DNA from: a virus
Strand: one strand, 5' to 3'
DNA: 42,759 bases
IMG/VR virus record: IMGVR_UViG_3300024344_000037
Coordinates: 1-42,759 of that record
The translations under genes and the position numbers were made by a program. The notes under the pieces were generated by a model. The model was not told the origin of the DNA and made no database searches. It saw nothing but the letters and a program-made list of their open reading frames with translations. Below are positions 40,970 to 42,759 of the stretch, in pieces (within the stretch, counting starts at the first letter, position 1; the number at the start of each line of letters is the position of its first letter).

Positions 40970-40998
40970 ACTATGGCCAAAGGTCGGAAGGTTGTCAA
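40970..40998 (-). promoter_or_regulatory. Sigma-70-type promoter for 40338-40943
   Basis: On the minus strand, TTGACA (40998-40993), a 17-base spacer and CATAGT (40975-40970) precede the ATG at 40943. The -35 box is perfect and the -10 matches four of six positions. The upstream sequence is AT-rich (TTTTTAAAAAGTTTAATAATT), as in UP elements. Confidence 0.7.
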
Positions 40999-41069
40999 CA
41001 TTTAATTCGTAATTATTAAACTTTTTAAAAAGTGTAATCATTGATCGGTGGTTGGTTGTGTTGACAGGT

Positions 41070-41193
41070 TGATTTATATATCAACATCATCTTTTGCACC
41101 CCTTGCCCTTTAAAATATATATATAAATATGTCTATTTTTTTCTAGGTCTGTCAGTCTGTAAAGGTTCAATGTTGATGTTGATATATAAATCA
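41070..41193. repeat. 20-bp inverted repeat around an AT-rich core (origin/operator candidate)
   Basis: The 378 bases between 40944 and 41321 hold no gene apart from leader sequence. TGATTTATATATCAACATCA at 41070-41089 is the exact reverse complement of 41174-41193. Each arm contains an imperfect palindrome (TTGAT, six bases, ATCAA). The 84 bases between hold a long alternating A/T run (TTTAAAATATATATATAAATAT) and poly-T. This is the composition of a DNA-unwinding element with flanking protein-binding sites. A TATTGATGA motif lies nearby at 41237. Confidence 0.75.
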
Positions 41194-41271
41194 TCTTGTC
41201 ATCTATTCGGGCTTTGCCTTCTTTATTTATAATTACTATTGATGACGATAATTCGGCAAATTGTGTGAGGG

Positions 41272-41309
41272 CAAAAAAAGACTCCTCTCAGCTTTCGCCA
41301 AGAGGAGTT
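41272..41309 (-). terminator. Intrinsic terminator after 41322-41540
   Basis: On the minus strand, ACTCCTCT/AGAGGAGT (41308-41301 with 41288-41281) forms an eight-base-pair stem with an inner GC-GAAA-GC cap, followed by C and seven Ts. It lies 13 bases after the stop codon. Confidence 0.9.
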
Positions 41310-41321
41310 GCGTTCCCCACA

Positions 41322-41540
41322 TTATGCGCTGATTGATGCGCCGTTGATAAGGTCTCTTGCTTCATCTTCCGCAATCTCGCGGACACGATCTTCGGTAATC
41401 AATTCGGCACTTTCGGCCTCATCTTTGCCGTCCATGATTGCGTCAAACCTTTCATCAATTAGACGCATCTGGTTTTGGTTTATAATCTCCAAAGCTTTAC
41501 CCAAAGCTTCGGCCAATATTTGTATTTGATCTTCATTCAT
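41322..41540 (-). CDS. Small acidic hypothetical protein
   Basis: 72 residues from ATG 41540 (or 76 from ATG 41552): MNEDQIQILAEALGKALEIINQNQMRLIDERFDAIMDGKDEAESAELITEDRVREIAEDEARDLINGASISA. It is acidic and helical, possibly a coiled coil. The 41540 start is preferred because GGCAACTGTTATGAA around it is repeated at the start of the divergent gene at 42054. It has its own promoter and terminator. An acidic early protein of this size could mimic DNA or bind a host protein, but nothing shows this directly. Confidence 0.7.
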   Translation of the reverse strand: MNEDQIQILAEALGKALEIINQNQMRLIDERFDAIMDGKDEAESAELITEDRVREIAEDEARDLINGASISA

Positions 41541-41573
41541 AACAGTTGCCATTGTGGCAGGGATTAGACTGCC

Positions 41574-41600
41574 AGAGTATCAACCATTCCACAAGTTAAA
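41574..41600 (-). promoter_or_regulatory. Sigma-70-type promoter for 41322-41540 (weaker -35)
   Basis: On the minus strand GGTTGATACTCTGGCAGT places a -10 TACTCT at 41579-41574. The same TGATACTCTGGC.GT stretch occurs at the promoter 41952-41979. The -35 is poor (TTTAAC or TTAACT at a usable distance). The predicted start is near 41567, shortly before the gene. Confidence 0.5.
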
Positions 41601-41649
41601 TCGTCACTTAACTTTTGGACCTCACAATTAGTTTCGATAGAAACTGTTA

Positions 41650-41730
41650 TAAACTATAATCAATAGCCTGGTCGATGTCTGTTATTGATGATAGTTTAAT
41701 TTGTAAACTGTCACAGTATTGATGATAAAT
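41650..41730. repeat. Inverted and direct repeats with TATTGATGA motifs
   Basis: TAAACTATAATCAATA (41650-41665) and TATTGATGATAGTTTA (41683-41698) are reverse complements at 15 of 16 positions. A further TATTGATGATAA starts at 41717, and another TATTGATGA at 41237. TGTAATT is repeated in 41729-41750. The cluster looks like iterons or operator sites in a non-coding control region. Confidence 0.65.
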
Positions 41731-41765
41731 GTAATTGTAATTTGTAATTACTGGTGCTGATCAAG

Positions 41766-41850
41766 ACCGACCGAAGGAGGTAAGCCTGCGAAGCTCCTTC
41801 GGTCGGTACTAACTAATACTCCGTAGGAGAAGAGGAAACAATTAGTTAGT
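41766..41850. repeat. Two adjacent long hairpins, 14-bp and 10-bp stems
   Basis: ACCGACCGAAGGAG (41766-41779) pairs perfectly with 41794-41807 across a 14-base loop. ACTAACTAAT (41808-41817) pairs perfectly with ATTAGTTAGT (41841-41850) across 23 bases. They abut each other. No T-run follows on either strand, so these are not ordinary terminators. A cruciform at an origin or a structured RNA is more likely. Confidence 0.75.
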
Positions 41851-41870
41851 TACAATATTATATTTTTAGG

Positions 41871-41945
41871 CAAAAAAGGGGAGCAGCCGAAGCCACTCCC
41901 CCCTGTTATGAATCCCCGCAAGCAGGGAAATTATTGCCCGAAGGC
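41871..41945 (-). ncRNA. Candidate small RNA of about 75 nt ending in a UUCG-capped terminator
   Basis: A sigma-70-type promoter (41952-41979) and an intrinsic terminator on the same strand bracket about 75 bases. The terminator stem GGGGAG-TG-GC-TTCG-GC-TG-CTCCCC (41901 to 41878) is followed by six Ts (41877-41872). The 5' part can form a second UUCG hairpin, TGCC-TTCG-GGCA. The only ORF here runs through the promoter and terminator and looks like chance. It lies between the two divergent early genes. Confidence 0.5.
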
Positions 41946-41951
41946 ACAGCC

Positions 41952-41979
41952 AGAGTATCATCAACTCAATAACTGTCAA
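41952..41979 (-). promoter_or_regulatory. Sigma-70-type promoter, leftward
   Basis: Minus-strand TTGACA (41979-41974), a 16-base spacer, then TACTCT (41957-41952). Spacing and -10 form are the same as in the divergent promoter at 42003-42030. It feeds the candidate small RNA. Confidence 0.65.
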
Positions 41980-42002
41980 CAAATAAAAGTAAAAATAAAG
42001 TG

Positions 42003-42030
42003 TTGACACAATGTTGGTTTGTGGTACTTT
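42003..42030 (+). promoter_or_regulatory. Sigma-70-type promoter, rightward
   Basis: TTGACA (42003-42008), a 16-base spacer and TACTTT (42025-42030) give a predicted start near 42037. This places the ATG at 42033 upstream of the transcript and favours the ATG at 42054 as the start of the gene. It is divergent from the promoter at 41952-41979 with 23 bases between the two -35 boxes. Confidence 0.75.
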
Positions 42031-42053
42031 GAATGGGCCTTCGGGCAACTGTT

Positions 42054-42338
42054 ATGAAGATAAAACTAGAAAAACTATTGGACAGGCTTGAAAGGCAAGC
42101 CAGTGAGATCACTAAAGGTCAACTCGCCTTGGAGAAATCCGAAAAGGAATCGAAACAGTTTTTCGATTGGTGGCAAGAAGAGGCTGCCCTTACTAAAGAG
42201 TTGAAGAAGAAGATCAAAGACTTGGAAGAGTTAACTCTTCTGGTGTCTGAAGATTCATACGATGGGCCGGACGATGTTGATGTTGAGCGTATGCAAAGCA
42301 CCGCAGATCATGATCCAAACGCAATGTCGAATGGATAA
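42054..42338 (+). CDS. Early coiled-coil hypothetical protein
   Basis: 94 residues from ATG 42054: MKIKLEKLLDRLERQASEITKGQLALEKSEKESKQFFDWWQEEAALTKELKKKIKDLEELTLLVSEDSYDGPDDVDVERMQSTADHDPNAMSNG. A long heptad-like helix with a central FFDWW patch is followed by an acidic tail. It has its own sigma-70-type promoter and terminator and is the only early gene reading rightward. Its start context matches that of 41540. No family is recognised; it may regulate the divergent region or late genes. Confidence 0.7.
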   Translation: MKIKLEKLLDRLERQASEITKGQLALEKSEKESKQFFDWWQEEAALTKELKKKIKDLEELTLLVSEDSYDGPDDVDVERMQSTADHDPNAMSNG

Positions 42339-42395
42339 ACTGGATAAGTACTGTCACCTGTTTTGGTTGGTGGCATGGTTCACAATAGTAGCAAT

Positions 42396-42425
42396 GCTCG
42401 CCCTCACATGAGGGCGGGCTTTTTT
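42396..42425 (+). terminator. Intrinsic terminator after 42054-42338
   Basis: GCTCGCCCT/AGGGCGGGC forms a nine-base-pair stem (one G-T pair) across 42396-42419 around a short CACATG loop, followed by six Ts. It separates the early rightward gene from the late region that begins at the sigma-54-type promoter 42547. The 42430s-42460s hold a G-rich purine stretch (GGGAGGGGGGAATGAAGGGAGGGGGG) of unknown meaning. Confidence 0.88.
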
Positions 42426-42486
42426 GTGCCTAGATGGGAGGGGGGAATGAAGGGAGGGGGGCCAGAAGTTGAGCTGTAACAGAACT

Positions 42487-42669
42487 ATGCACATCTCTGA
42501 AAAAATGACCTCAAAAAACCTTAACTTTTATACTAAAATGTTAAAAGTTGGCACACTTCCAGCTTTAATACAGGCTATGTCTGAGAGAGCGATAGAGATT
42601 TGTGAGCAAACACCCTTGATCAAGTACGCCATTTATGTTAATCCAAAGGTATGGGAACGAATCAAGTAG
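42487..42669 (+). CDS. Doubtful small ORF overlapping the late promoter
   Basis: 60 residues from ATG 42487, read MHISEKMTSKNLNFYTKMLKVGTLPALIQAMSERAIEICEQTPLIKYAIYVNPKVWERIK. It contains the whole sigma-54-type promoter at 42547-42566, whose predicted start is near 42575, so transcripts from that promoter could make at most the last 30 residues from ATG 42577. The C-terminal sequence looks protein-like, and the stop overlaps the next gene by 19 bases. No family is recognised. Confidence 0.35.
   Translation: MHISEKMTSKNLNFYTKMLKVGTLPALIQAMSERAIEICEQTPLIKYAIYVNPKVWERIK
42547..42566 (+). promoter_or_regulatory. Sigma-54-type promoter for the packaging/late operon
   Basis: GTTGGCACACTTCCAGCTTT has GG at 42550-42551 and GC at 42562-42563 with ten bases between. 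The -24 box TTGGCAC is perfect; the -12 box CAGCT keeps the GC and final T. It shares AAGTTGGCA.ACTTC and GCTTTAATACAGG with the capsid promoter. An inverted repeat AACTTTTA/TAAAAGTT (42524-42531 with 42542-42549) ends at the -24 box. Confidence 0.65.
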
Positions 42670-42759
42670 CTGAAGGCCCATTAATAAAGCGCGTTCCCGG
42701 CGGTTTCGCTGAGTTTCGTGCCAAGGAATCTGGTCTCCCACCCGCTCGCCTTAACAAGT
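42651..42759 (+). CDS. Hypothetical protein, N-terminal part (continues at base 1)
   Basis: ATG 42651 opens MGTNQVAEGPLIKRVPGGFA...ARLNK and is still open at the last base, one base into a codon. Joined to base 1 the frame continues without a stop to 71, giving 59 residues and a TGATG overlap with the nuclease. It is the first gene clearly downstream of the sigma-54-type promoter at 42547. No family is recognised. Confidence 0.7.
   Translation, partial: MGTNQVAEGPLIKRVPGGFAEFRAKESGLPPARLNK

Noticed and set aside
41909-42004. Short plus-strand ORF starting ATGAATCCCCGC
   Set aside because: It lies on the opposite strand of the small-RNA candidate and spans both divergent -35 regions; no supporting signal.
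41866-42048. Minus-strand ORF for a 60-residue hydrophobic peptide
   Set aside because: It runs through a promoter (41952-41979) and ends inside an intrinsic terminator, and its start lies upstream of the predicted transcript. A small RNA explains the region better.
1-42759. CRISPR arrays, tRNA genes, insertion sequences, integrase
   Set aside because: No regularly spaced direct repeats, cloverleaf-like segments, transposase or site-specific recombinase motifs were seen on reading; a covariance-model scan was not possible.

Overview
The window looks like the complete, circularly permuted genome of a lytic, short-tailed (podovirus-like) phage of a Gram-negative host. A gene that starts at 42651 runs off the right edge and continues in frame at base 1 to its stop at 71. 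The gene set has a terminase, portal, scaffold, capsid, adaptor, nozzle, ejection-type proteins and fibre, but no tape-measure or sheath. The lipoprotein-type outer spanin points to a host with an outer membrane. I saw no integrase, tRNA, CRISPR array, insertion sequence or phage RNA polymerase.

Layout. (1) 42.5 kb through the origin of coordinates to 27.9 kb, plus strand: nuclease, large terminase, portal, scaffold, capsid, a 1920-residue S74-chaperone fibre, a dense set of small genes including holin candidates and an overlapping spanin pair, head-tail adaptor, nozzle, and three internal-virion-type proteins ending in a 2025-residue protein with an HEVAH metalloprotease motif. (2) 28.0-35.5 kb, minus strand: DUF3987-like ATPase, family A DNA polymerase with a UDG-like N-terminus, DUF669-like ssDNA-binding protein, Sak4-like ATPase and a Cas4/RecB-like nuclease. 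(3) 35.6-41.6 kb, minus strand: early genes, including a DnaA domain IV-like protein, a DUF932 protein and a stand-alone sigma-54 activator AAA+ domain. (4) 40.9-42.05 kb: AT-rich control region with inverted repeats, repeated TATTGATGA motifs, divergent sigma-70-type promoters and a likely small RNA; a candidate origin.

The most interesting feature is an apparent sigma-54 switch. The protein at 35599-36324 contains a complete enhancer-binding-protein AAA+ core (GESGTGKE, GAFTGA, GGTLFLDEIGEL, arginine fingers, RERP, sensor II) and nothing else: no receiver domain and no DNA-binding domain. Three sites with the sigma-54 signature (GG, ten bases, GC, in an AAGTTGGCA context) lie at functional boundaries: immediately downstream of the activator gene facing the replication genes (35561-35580, minus), upstream of the major capsid gene (4863-4882, plus), and upstream of the packaging/late operon (42547-42566, plus). 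The early promoters instead look like sigma-70 sites (TTGACA, 16-17 bases, TACTYT or similar). The proposed model is that early sigma-70 transcription makes the activator, which then opens host sigma-54 polymerase at the middle and late promoters. This is inferred from sequence and has not been tested.

Other points of interest: a perfect 28-bp palindrome inside a coding gene, an orphan piece of fibre-type repeat among the early genes, a 31-residue membrane protein joined to both neighbours by ATGA overlaps, a strongly basic histone H1-like protein, and a roughly 320-residue Glu/Thr/Val-rich insertion that splits the fibre's chaperone domain.
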